Positions 1 to 11,960 of a stretch of 12,075 nt of DNA are shown in pieces (position 1 is the first letter of the stretch; each line of letters starts with the position of its first letter). The notes below the pieces were generated by a model. That model did no database searches. It was not told the origin of the DNA and saw only the letters and a list, made by a program, of their open reading frames with translations. The position numbers and the translations under genes were made by a program. Source of the stretch: Actinomyces sp. GTDB taxonomy: Bacteria; Actinomycetota; Acidimicrobiia; Acidimicrobiales; Aldehydirespiratoraceae. The DNA lies in the NCBI GenBank assembly GCA_003697065.1, contig RFFY01000578.1, positions 1 to 12,075 of the forward strand, written 5' to 3'.

Positions 1-464
1 CCCACGGTCACGGCCAGGGGCAGGCCGTCGTAGCCCAGGCCGCGGGCCGTGGCCGAGGCCTGTCCGGCGAAGCCCTCACAGACGATCGACACCGACGGGA
101 TACCGGCCGACTCGGCGGCGATGGCGGCCCGCATCACGGCGGGCGTGCAGCTCCCTCAACAGCCCATGCCCGACACGACGGCGTCGACACCCCGGTGGCG
201 CAGGTCGTCGGGGAGGCGGGCGAGGCGCTCCTTTTCGTCGGCGCCGTGGAGGTTGCCGAACTCGGTGTGATCGACGATCTCGATCCCCGGGAACCGCTTC
301 CGCAGCTCGTCGGCCAGGACCGGGAACAGTTCGTCGCCCCGGAAGAGGTGGTCCCACAAGAAGGCCACCCGGGCGTGGGCGAGGGTCTCGAGTCGGGGGG
401 CACGGCGGTGGGTCTGCACGCCCCGCGGCGAGCGGGGCCACACGACCTCGTAGATCGGTTCCAT
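1..464 (-). CDS. UGSC-family selenoprotein, 3' end outside window (in-frame TGA read as selenocysteine)
   Basis: The gene starts at the ATG complementary to 462-464, the only plausible in-frame start after the divergent regulator; no good Shine-Dalgarno precedes it. It reads 102 codons to Cys102, then TGA (156-158), then Gly-Ser-Cys-Thr and 51 open codons in all to the window edge, so the C-terminus is missing. The first half (MEPIYEVVWPR, then AFLWDHLFRGDELFPVLADE and VDAVVSGMGC) and the part after TGA (GSCTPAVMRAA, SAGIPSVSIVCEGFAGQA) match the layout I recall for UGSC family (seleno)proteins. Many homologues there have CGSCT where this gene has TGA-GSCT. Third codon positions stay almost all G or C after the TGA, so coding bias continues. 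The family's biochemical role is unknown to me; the motif suggests thiol/selenol redox chemistry. A standard gene caller would stop at 156 and report a 102-residue hypothetical protein. Sec biosynthesis genes are not in the window. Confidence 0.82.
127..144 (-). promoter_or_regulatory. Bacterial SECIS-like hairpin just downstream of the UGA
   Basis: Reading the minus strand, 11 nt after the TGA comes GCCCGC (144-139), loop CGTGAT (138-133), then GCGGGC (132-127), a perfect 6-bp GC stem. The loop begins 17 nt after the TGA and has G as its second base. As I recall, bacterial SECIS models ask for a small apical loop about 16-37 nt after the UGA with a G in its first two positions, so this fits. 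GC-rich DNA makes short stems common, so the hairpin supports the call but does not prove it. Confidence 0.65.
156..158 (-). other. UGA codon predicted to encode selenocysteine (Sec103)
   Basis: The minus-strand codons here read GGC ATG GGC TGT TGA GGG AGC TGC, giving Gly-Met-Gly-Cys-Sec-Gly-Ser-Cys. The TGA sits exactly where this family carries the redox-active Sec or Cys of the (U/C)GSC motif. The call depends on the family match and on the hairpin that follows. A true stop, or a sequencing error of TGC or TGT, remains possible. Confidence 0.8.
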
Positions 465-529
465 GCCGCCATCATGACGTGCTCGGTCCGCTCGCCGCTG
501 GCGTTCTTCCGCCCGTCGACCCCCGTGAC

Positions 530-535
530 TAGAAT
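530..535 (+). promoter_or_regulatory. -10 box of a probable leaderless promoter for the Lrp-type gene
   Basis: TAGAAT fits the actinobacterial TANNNT -10 pattern and is one of the few AT-rich hexamers in this region. Its last T lies 8 nt before the first base of the GTG start at 544, so transcription should begin at or next to the start codon and give a leaderless mRNA. This agrees with the lack of a Shine-Dalgarno sequence. No clear -35 box is seen around 504-512. Confidence 0.5.
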
Positions 536-543
536 CCGATTGC

Positions 544-1020
544 GTGGACGCCATCGATCGCGCAATCCTGCACCACCTGCAACGCCGGGGTCGGATACCC
601 AACAACGAACTCGCCGACCTGGTGGGCCTGAGCCCCTCGGCGTGCCTGCGCCGGGTCCGCCAGCTCGAAGACACCGGCGTGATCACCGGCTACGTCGCCC
701 TGGTCGACCGCGACGCGGTGGGCTGCGCCTACGAACCCCTGGTGTGGGTCACCCTCGACACCGTGACCGCCGACTCCCTCCTCGAGTTCGAGCAGGCCGT
801 GGCCGAGGTGCCCGAGATCGTCGAGGTGGCCCGCATGATGGGCCAGCCCGATTACCTGGTACGGGTCGTCGCCGCCGACGCCGAGGCGTTCGAGCGCCTC
901 TACATGGAGGTGCTCGCCCGCCTGCCCCACGTCCAGAAGCTGACCAGCCAGTTGGCGATGAAGATCGTCAAGCGCACCACGGCCGTGCCGGTGCGCGCCC
1001 CCGAGGAGGACACACAATGA
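544..1020 (+). CDS. Lrp/AsnC family transcriptional regulator
   Basis: This 158-residue protein has the usual length and layout of the family. An N-terminal winged helix-turn-helix (about residues 3-48, with NNELADLVGLSPSACLRRVR as the HTH) is followed by an alpha/beta ligand-binding and oligomerisation (RAM) domain (about 65-150), including the MGQPDYLVRV segment typical of this fold. Such proteins bind DNA as multimers and often sense amino acids; the ligand here cannot be read from the sequence. The GTG start is chosen because the conserved N-terminus (MDAIDRAILHHL) begins there and a -10 box lies just upstream. It is divergent from the selenoprotein gene with 79 bp between starts, so it may regulate that gene as well as itself; that is inference. 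Its TGA stop overlaps the next start (ATGA), which suggests co-transcription and translational coupling. Confidence 0.93.
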   Translation: MDAIDRAILHHLQRRGRIPNNELADLVGLSPSACLRRVRQLEDTGVITGYVALVDRDAVGCAYEPLVWVTLDTVTADSLLEFEQAVAEVPEIVEVARMMGQPDYLVRVVAADAEAFERLYMEVLARLPHVQKLTSQLAMKIVKRTTAVPVRAPEEDTQ

Positions 1021-1595
1021 CCCACCCGGACTCTCCCCGGTCGAGGGGAGTCGACGCCATCCCCGTCGCCCACACCCCGCCGGGGGGATGGCGACGCTGG
1101 CCGCCGCCGGTGCTGGCGGGCTGCGACGAACCCCCGCCGGCGGAGGCCCCCGACCTCGACGGCTACTGGCGTACGGTCGAGGTCGTCGTCGACGGCGAGG
1201 TGGTCGACGATCACCCCGCCCTCGGTCATGTGCAGCGCATCGAACAGAGGGGGGATCGCCTGGTGGTGACCGCCGCCGGGATCATCCACGACATGCGCTG
1301 CGACGGGACCCTCGAGCACGGTGTGCACGACGTGGCCGAGTTCGACAAGACGACACCGATCCACGTGGTCGCCGCCTACGTCGACGGGGTGCACGTGCTG
1401 AGGCCCCAGGGACTCGACATCGAGGTCCGTCGTCGCCGCCGGGGCGATCACCTGATCTGGGACTACCTGGGCTTCACCGCCCACCTCCAGTGGCTCGCCC
1501 CCTCGTCGCTCGATCCGGCCGCCGTGGGTGATCCCGACGATGTGGCCCGGCTCTCGCCCCCGCCGCGCCCCGCCGCGCCGACTGCCTCGCCGTGA
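1017..1595 (+). CDS. Small hypothetical protein with a lipobox-like motif
   Basis: I do not recognise this 192-residue protein. The ATG overlaps the TGA of the Lrp-type gene, which supports this start. The N-terminus is odd: residues 33-36 read LAGC and are followed by DEPPPAEAPDLDG, like a lipobox and the linker of a mature lipoprotein, but the preceding segment (PPGGWRRWPPPV) has basic residues and almost no hydrophobic core. The body (about 45-160) looks beta-rich, with alternating hydrophobic strands such as WRTVEVVVDGEVV, RLVVTAAG, IHVVAAYVDGVHVLRP and LIWDYLGFTAHLQWL, which could form a small barrel or sandwich. There is one more Cys, at 95. The tail from about 165 is Pro- and Ala-rich. 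It could be a surface lipoprotein whose signal peptide is shortened or mis-sequenced, or a cytoplasmic protein whose LAGC is coincidental. Coding is supported by codon bias and the ATGA overlap. Confidence 0.68.
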   Translation: MTHPDSPRSRGVDAIPVAHTPPGGWRRWPPPVLAGCDEPPPAEAPDLDGYWRTVEVVVDGEVVDDHPALGHVQRIEQRGDRLVVTAAGIIHDMRCDGTLEHGVHDVAEFDKTTPIHVVAAYVDGVHVLRPQGLDIEVRRRRRGDHLIWDYLGFTAHLQWLAPSSLDPAAVGDPDDVARLSPPPRPAAPTASP

Positions 1596-1615
1596 CGGCG
1601 GTGGTCGGAGCCGAC
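1588..1615. terminator. Short hairpins between convergent genes, possible bidirectional terminator
   Basis: CGCCG (1588-1592) and CGGCG (1596-1600) form a stem whose three-base loop is the TGA stop of the small putative lipoprotein gene. GTCGG (1604-1608) and CCGAC (1611-1615) form a second small inverted repeat. The two lie where that gene (ending 1595) and the monooxygenase gene (ending 1618) converge. There is no T-tract, and short GC stems are frequent in such DNA, so the function is uncertain. Confidence 0.3.
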
Positions 1616-1617
1616 TG

Positions 1618-3597
1618 TCAGGACGCGGCGGGGTGGAGCTCGTAGTCGTCGGGGTTCGCGCCGCGGGTGCGTTCCCAGTACTCGAGCAGGGTGAAGGGCC
1701 AGTTCTGCGAGACCCGTCCGGAGTCGTTCTTGTACCAGGAGTTCACGTCGGACACGCCCCAGGCCATGCGGGCGTTCTCGGCATCGACGGCCTCGTTGAA
1801 GCGGTCGTGCACCTCGCGCCGAACCGAGATCCCCGCCGCCCCCGACTCGAGGACCCGACGCAACAGGGCGAGGATGTGGCGGGTCCCGCACTCCGAGAAG
1901 TAGATGATCGAACCGTTGAGCACGATGTTGGTGTTGGGCCCGTAGAGCAGGAACAGGTTCGGGAAACCCGGCACGGAGATGCCGAGGTGGGCCCGCGGTT
2001 CGCCCGCCCAGGCCTCGTGGAGCTCGACCCCGTCGATGCCGTGAACGCGCATCGGAGCGAGGAAGCGGGAGGCCTGGAACCCGGTGGCGAGGATCAACAC
2101 GTCGCAGGCGTGGAGCCTCCCGTCGGCGTCGACGACTCCCGCGGGTACGACCCGGTCGATCGGTGTGGTGACGAGATGCACGTCGTCGCGCTTCAGCGCT
2201 GCCGGCCAGACCCCGTTGTCGCGCACGACGCGTTTGGCCCCGACCGGGTAGCGGGGCACCACCACCTCGAGGAGGTCGGGCCGGTCGGCGAAGGCGGCGC
2301 GGAGGTACTCGGTGAGCAGGTCGCGGGTGAAGGCGTTCAGATCGCTCACGGCGTCGGGGCAGCCCCGGTAGGCGGGGTCGACCCGGACCGCCTCCAGGGC
2401 GCCGTCGCCCATGCGCCAGAAGATGCAGAAGCGGTTCCATTCGGCGTAGCCGGGGACGTGCTCGAGCAGCCACTGCATCCCCGGCTCGACCGGGTCGTGG
2501 TAGTCCTCGGTCGGGGCCAGCCAGGGCGGGGTGCGCTGGAAGACCGTCAGGTCGGCGCACACGGGCGCGATCTCGGGTACGAACTGCACGGCGCTGGCAC
2601 CCGTGCCGATCACGGCGACCCGGCGCCCCGTCAGGTCGACCTCGTGGCGCCAGCGGGCCGAGTGGAAGCACGGGCCGGTGAAGGTGTCGAGGCCGGCGAT
2701 GTCGGGGATGTGGGGGCGGTTGAGCTGGCCCACGGCGCTGATGACGGCGTGGACCCGGAGACGCCCCGGCCCGTCGGGGCCGCTGGTGTCGACGACCCAC
2801 TGGCCGGTCGACGCGTCCCAGGCCATGGCCGTCACGCTGGTGCGGTACCGCACCCGGTCGCGGATACCCCAGGCGTCGGCGCAGGCCCGGAAGTAGTCGA
2901 GCAGGACGGGCTGGGGCGAGTAGTGGTAGGGCCAGTCGTGGCGCTGGGCGAAGCTGTAGCTGTAGGTGAAGTTGGGGTTGTCGACCCGGCACCCGGGATA
3001 GGTGTTCTGGTACCAGGTCCCGCCGACGTCGTCGTTCTCGTCGACGACGATCCAGTCGAGCCCGGCCTGGTCGCAGCGGTGGGCGGCGAGGATGCCCGAC
3101 ATGCCGGCACCGACCACCAGGACGGTGAAGTCGCGACCGGGAGCGACGGCGTCCCGCGTCCAGTCGGGAGCCCGGGGGTCGACACCGCCGTGGGCCATCT
3201 CCTCGGCCAGCAGGGGCAGGTAGTCGGCGAGGGGGCGCCCGTTGGTGTCACCGGGGTCGCCCAGGGCGAACGACATGATGGCCAACAGGTCGTCGTCGCT
3301 CGGGGGTGGCGCGGGCCGTGATCCCCCGTCGCGGAAGGCGGTGAGCGTCTCGAGGGCCAGGGCGCGGATCTCGGCCTGCTGCTCGGCGTCGAAGCCGGCC
3401 TGGGGCTGGTTGACCAGGAGGGGATCGGGGCGCAGGTGGGGCCGCAGCAGGGACAGGTCGCCGGTGAGGTGGGCGAGGGCGGGCAGCAGGGGCTGGAGGG
3501 CGGCGTCGGCGAGGGCGGCGCGGATCTCGGCGTCGTCGGCGGTCAGGGGACGCCGTGGCGACACGAAGGGGCTGGCGGTGAAGGCCGACTCGTTCAT
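1618..3597 (-). CDS. Baeyer-Villiger-type flavin monooxygenase (HAPMO-like, with N-terminal extension)
   Basis: This 659-residue FAD/NADPH enzyme probably inserts oxygen next to a carbonyl; its substrate cannot be told from sequence. An N-terminal extension of about 155 residues (with LAHLTGDLSLLR at 41-52) resembles the extended 4-hydroxyacetophenone monooxygenase group. The FAD Rossmann motif GAGMSG is at 163-168, the BVMO segment GGTWYQNTYPGCRVD at 192-206, and the fingerprint F-x-G-x3-H-x3-W at 306-316 (FTGPCFHSARW). The NADPH motif GTGASA is at 331-336, FQRTP at 353-357 and the ATG motif at 504-506. D206 and R355 match by position the Asp and Arg I recall as active-site residues in phenylacetone monooxygenase. 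The residue after the fingerprint Trp is Arg317, where Pro or Asp is usual. The ATG at 3597 lies 7 nt after the TetR stop with only a weak ribosome site, so translational coupling is likely. Assignment to the class B flavoprotein group is firm; the reaction type is likely. Confidence 0.92.
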   Translation of the reverse strand: MNESAFTASPFVSPRRPLTADDAEIRAALADAALQPLLPALAHLTGDLSLLRPHLRPDPLLVNQPQAGFDAEQQAEIRALALETLTAFRDGGSRPAPPPSDDDLLAIMSFALGDPGDTNGRPLADYLPLLAEEMAHGGVDPRAPDWTRDAVAPGRDFTVLVVGAGMSGILAAHRCDQAGLDWIVVDENDDVGGTWYQNTYPGCRVDNPNFTYSYSFAQRHDWPYHYSPQPVLLDYFRACADAWGIRDRVRYRTSVTAMAWDASTGQWVVDTSGPDGPGRLRVHAVISAVGQLNRPHIPDIAGLDTFTGPCFHSARWRHEVDLTGRRVAVIGTGASAVQFVPEIAPVCADLTVFQRTPPWLAPTEDYHDPVEPGMQWLLEHVPGYAEWNRFCIFWRMGDGALEAVRVDPAYRGCPDAVSDLNAFTRDLLTEYLRAAFADRPDLLEVVVPRYPVGAKRVVRDNGVWPAALKRDDVHLVTTPIDRVVPAGVVDADGRLHACDVLILATGFQASRFLAPMRVHGIDGVELHEAWAGEPRAHLGISVPGFPNLFLLYGPNTNIVLNGSIIYFSECGTRHILALLRRVLESGAAGISVRREVHDRFNEAVDAENARMAWGVSDVNSWYKNDSGRVSQNWPFTLLEYWERTRGANPDDYELHPAAS

Positions 3598-3604
3598 GGG
3601 CGGA

Positions 3605-4318
3605 TCATCCCAGCTCGGGCGTCGAGCCTCCCAGTTCCCGGCGCCGCTCGAGGGCGTCGAGGAGGAGGTCGAGGCCCCACTCGAACTCGTGGGCGAAGTC
3701 GTAGCCGGGCTGCAGCACCACCTCGCGGGCGAGTTCGGTGAGATGGGGATGGGCGTCGGGCGCCAGGGGGGCGACGACCTCTTCGACGAGCTCGTCCATG
3801 TCGGCACCCCCGGTGGCGGGCAGGGCCGCCTCCTGGATGACGAAGCCGTAGAGGAAGGCGTCGAGGACGGCGTAGGCGTGGGCGGTGGTCTCGATCGGGA
3901 AGCCGCCCCGGCGCAGGCAGGCGATGACGGCGTCGTGGTGGGCCAGGGTGGCGGGCCCGGGATTGCGCCGTGATTCCAGGAGGGCCACCGCCCAGGGGTG
4001 GCGCCCCAGCACGCGACGGGCCGAACGCAGGCGGACCGCCAGGGCGTCACGCCAGTCGCGATCGGCTGGGGGCGCCTCGATGGCGGCGAAGACCTCGTCG
4101 ACCATGGCGTCGAGGAGGTCGTCCTTGTTGGCCACGTGGTGGTACAGGGACATGGGGCGGGCCCCGAGGCGGTCGGCGAGGCGCCGGATGGTGACCGCCT
4201 CGATCCCGGCCTCGTCGGCCAGCTCGATGGCCGCCGCCACGATCCGCTGCCGGCTGAGGCGCCCCCGTCGCCCCTCGGGGGCGGCGGCCGGGGAGGCGAC
4301 AGGATCGGTCGGGGCCAC
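3605..4318 (-). CDS. TetR family transcriptional repressor
   Basis: This 237-residue protein has an N-terminal TetR DNA-binding domain (about residues 20-70). Its helix-turn-helix TIRRLADRLGARPMSLYHHV (43-62) is followed by the typical ANKDDLLDAMVDEVF. The C-terminal part is all-helical and looks like the class related to the tetracycline repressor itself; it should bind a small ligand and dimerise. The GTG start at 4318 is supported by GAGGA five nt upstream, inside the end of the aminopeptidase gene, which stops one nt before it. The monooxygenase gene begins 7 nt after this stop, so the two are almost certainly co-transcribed. By analogy with other TetR-oxygenase pairs it may repress this operon until a substrate-like ligand appears; that is inference. 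No operator was identified with confidence; the 14-bp dyad upstream of the aminopeptidase (5657-5670) is one candidate. Confidence 0.93.
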   Translation of the reverse strand: MAPTDPVASPAAAPEGRRGRLSRQRIVAAAIELADEAGIEAVTIRRLADRLGARPMSLYHHVANKDDLLDAMVDEVFAAIEAPPADRDWRDALAVRLRSARRVLGRHPWAVALLESRRNPGPATLAHHDAVIACLRRGGFPIETTAHAYAVLDAFLYGFVIQEAALPATGGADMDELVEEVVAPLAPDAHPHLTELAREVVLQPGYDFAHEFEWGLDLLLDALERRRELGGSTPELG

Positions 4319-4319
4319 G

Positions 4320-5621
4320 TCAGTCCTCGTAGAAGGCGGCGAGCACGGCGGCGAACCAGCCCGGGTCGTGGCTGCCGGCGAACTCGCGCGCCGAGTGCAT
4401 GGCGAGCTGGGGGATACCGGCGTCGACGACGCCGACGCCGACGGTGGCCGCGGTGGTGGGCCCGATGGTGGAGCCGCAGGCCAGGTCGGTGCGGTTCACG
4501 AACACCTGGTGGGGGACATCGGCCCGCTCGCAGGCGGTGAGGAAGACGGCCGACGTGACGGCGTCGCTGGCGTAGCGCTGGTTGGCGTTGACCTTGAGAA
4601 CGGGGCCGGCGTTGACGGCGATGCGGTGTTCGGGCTCGTGGCGTTCGGCGTAGTTGGGGTGGGTGGCGTGGGCACCGTCGGCCGACACCACCACGGTGTC
4701 GGCGCGGGTGCGGTGCAGCTCGTCGGTCCCGCCGCCGGCCGCGGCGACGGTGCGTTCGAGCAGTTCGACAAGCAGGGGAGCGGCGGCACCGGTGGCGGAG
4801 ACCGAGCCCACCTCCTCGTGGTCGAACAGGGCGACGGCGGGACGGTGGGGTCGGGGGGCGTCGGGGTCGAGGGCGGCCAGGGTCTCGACGGCGCAGAAGC
4901 ACGAGGCCAGGTTGTCGATGCGGGGAGCGGAGACGAACTCCTCGTCGGGTCCGACCAGCCGCGAGGGTGCGGTGTCGTGGGTCATGACGTCCCAGGCCAG
5001 GATCCGGCCGGGGTCGACGTCGAGTTCGGCGGCGAGGAGGCGACGGAAGGCGCCCTCGTCGCCCGCCCCCAGGCCCCACACGGGGGCGAGGTGGCGTTGG
5101 CGGTCGAGCTTGAGGCCCTCACTGTCGATCTCACGGTGCAGATGGATGGCGAGCTGGGGGACACGCAGGATGGGGCGGTCGATGCGCACGAGACGGGTGG
5201 TGACGCCGGGGTCGCCGTCGCCGGGAGCGAGCGAGACCCGACCCGACAGTCCCAGGTCGCGGTCGAGCCAGGAGTTCAACAGCACGCCCCCGTAGACCTC
5301 GACGCCCAGTTGGCGCCACCCCGCCGACGCCGTGTCGGGCCGGGGCTTGACGCGGAGGTTGGGCGAGTCGGTGTGGGCCCCGACGATGCGGAACCCCGTG
5401 GCCGGGCCGTGGTCGGGTCCGTCGATCCAGGCCACCAGGGCACCGCCTTCGCGCCACAGGCGCCGTCCCGGGCCCGGGGGCCAGGGTCGTCGTCGGTCGA
5501 CGGGGGTGAAGCCGGCCGCCACCAGGATCTCCTCGGCGTGGGCCGCCGCGTGGTACGGGCTCGGCGAGGCGTCGATGTGGCCGCAGAGGCGACGAGCGAC
5601 GGCCGGATCGGGTGGACGCAT
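4320..5621 (-). CDS. M18 family metallo-aminopeptidase (aspartyl aminopeptidase type)
   Basis: This cytoplasmic di-zinc exopeptidase removes N-terminal residues from peptides, typically acidic ones in this family. Its 433 residues are the usual length. Expected metal and catalytic motifs are present in order: GAHTDSPNLRVKP with His83, SAPRIDNLAS with the bridging Asp236, FDHEEVGS with Glu269/Glu270, SADGAHATHPNY with Asp315, and MHSARE with His409. CGSTIGP (382-388) is also typical. There is no signal peptide. The ATG at 5621 begins a normal family N-terminus (VARRLCGHIDASPSPYHAA); no strong Shine-Dalgarno precedes it. It is the first gene of a minus-strand set with the TetR and monooxygenase genes, and its end carries the GAGGA ribosome site for the TetR gene. 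Related actinobacterial genes are called pepC or apeB. No link between peptide turnover and the monooxygenase is evident, so the cluster may be positional only. Confidence 0.95.
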   Translation of the reverse strand: MRPPDPAVARRLCGHIDASPSPYHAAAHAEEILVAAGFTPVDRRRPWPPGPGRRLWREGGALVAWIDGPDHGPATGFRIVGAHTDSPNLRVKPRPDTASAGWRQLGVEVYGGVLLNSWLDRDLGLSGRVSLAPGDGDPGVTTRLVRIDRPILRVPQLAIHLHREIDSEGLKLDRQRHLAPVWGLGAGDEGAFRRLLAAELDVDPGRILAWDVMTHDTAPSRLVGPDEEFVSAPRIDNLASCFCAVETLAALDPDAPRPHRPAVALFDHEEVGSVSATGAAAPLLVELLERTVAAAGGGTDELHRTRADTVVVSADGAHATHPNYAERHEPEHRIAVNAGPVLKVNANQRYASDAVTSAVFLTACERADVPHQVFVNRTDLACGSTIGPTTAATVGVGVVDAGIPQLAMHSAREFAGSHDPGWFAAVLAAFYED

Positions 5622-5656
5622 GGGCTCATCATGGCCGACGGGAGGCCGGTGGGGGC

Positions 5657-5670
5657 GTGACCCTGGTCAC
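5657..5670. promoter_or_regulatory. Perfect 14-bp dyad, candidate operator
   Basis: GTGACC-CT-GGTCAC is a perfect inverted repeat with a 2-bp centre. It lies 36 bp upstream of the aminopeptidase start and 41 bp before the gltB -10 box, a position suitable for a dimeric regulator acting on either promoter. The TetR protein of the same operon, or a nitrogen regulator of gltB, could bind it. It does not match the GlnR box as I recall it, and no binder is identified. Confidence 0.4.
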
Positions 5671-5710
5671 CCGGCGGGGTCCGGGTTGGGAGGGGCCGGG
5701 TGAGGATCGC

Positions 5711-5716
5711 TAGCCT
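5711..5716 (+). promoter_or_regulatory. -10-like box of the gltBD promoter
   Basis: TAGCCT fits TANNNT and stands out in a GC-rich stretch. Transcription would start near 5723, giving a leader of about 75 nt before the ATG at 5798. TTGGGA at 5686-5691 could be the -35, though the 19-nt spacer is long. Confidence 0.45.
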
Positions 5717-5787
5717 GTGGGCTCCGACCGCAGGGCCAACGACGTCCCCGCGTCGCGTCCGGCGTCAGCCGGTGACACGACGACTTC

Positions 5788-5794
5788 GAGGAGA
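5788..5794 (+). promoter_or_regulatory. Ribosome binding site that sets the gltB start
   Basis: GAGGAGA precedes the ATG at 5798 by only a few bases. It decides for this ATG over the in-frame GTG at 5717, which directly abuts the predicted -10 box and would add 27 Ser/Arg-rich residues unlike a GltB propeptide. Confidence 0.7.
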
Positions 5795-5797
5795 CGG

Positions 5798-10423
<4,626 letters not shown>

Positions 10424-10433
10424 GGACGACACG

Positions 10434-11897
<1,464 letters not shown>

Positions 11898-11925
11898 GGC
11901 CGCGGGGGTCGACCCGGCTCCCGCC

Positions 11926-11948
11926 GCCGCGCGCATGGGTCGCGCGGC
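11926..11948 (+). terminator. GC-rich hairpin downstream of gltD, possible terminator
   Basis: GCCGCGCG (11926-11933) and CGCGCGGC (11941-11948) form a perfect 8-bp stem with a 7-nt loop (CATGGGT), 28 nt after the gltD stop. It is the strongest hairpin in this gap and the best terminator candidate for gltBD. There is no T-tract, which is common for actinobacterial terminators but lowers certainty. Confidence 0.45.
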
Positions 11949-11960
11949 CCGACTCCCGAT

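Larger units (their letters stand above)
5622..5797. other. Divergent intergenic region between the M18 aminopeptidase gene and gltB
   Basis: These 176 bp separate two opposite-facing transcription units and should hold promoters for both. For gltB there is a -10-like TAGCCT (5711-5716) and a possible -35, TTGGGA (5686-5691), 19 nt upstream. The 14-bp dyad (5657-5670) lies between that -35 and the aminopeptidase start. A small hairpin CCGGC-GTCA-GCCGG (5759-5772) falls in the predicted gltB leader. I found no convincing -10 on the minus strand and no small ORF with coding character. Confidence 0.6.

Noticed and set aside
1..158. A pseudogene broken by a nonsense mutation.
   Set aside because: A random nonsense change would be unlikely to hit exactly the Sec/Cys position of a known selenoprotein family and be followed by a SECIS-like hairpin. 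It is not fully excluded without the Sec machinery genes.
156..464. A stand-alone 102-residue hypothetical gene ending at TGA 156-158.
   Set aside because: The sequence after the TGA continues the same protein family in frame with the same codon bias, and the stop sits on the family's active-site residue.
195..1016. In-frame upstream extension of the small putative lipoprotein gene.
   Set aside because: It is Arg/Pro-rich shadow sequence overlapping the Lrp-type gene and the selenoprotein gene; the ATG at 1017 with its ATGA overlap is the natural start.
1618..5079. A single minus-strand frame open for about 3.46 kb, spanning the monooxygenase and its upstream neighbours.
   Set aside because: The part upstream of 3597 is low-complexity Arg/Pro/Thr/Ser-rich translation overlapping well-supported TetR and M18 genes in other frames. 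It is a by-product of high GC and rare stops, not a giant fusion.
3885..5660. A long plus-strand open frame (591 codons) opposite the TetR and M18 genes.
   Set aside because: It has Gly/Val/Arg-rich antisense character and no recognisable motif, while the minus-strand genes have intact catalytic and HTH motifs.
5717..5797. Alternative GTG start for gltB, 27 codons upstream.
   Set aside because: It directly abuts the predicted -10 box and lacks a ribosome site, and the ATG at 5798 has GAGGAGA upstream and gives a normal 20-residue propeptide before Cys21.
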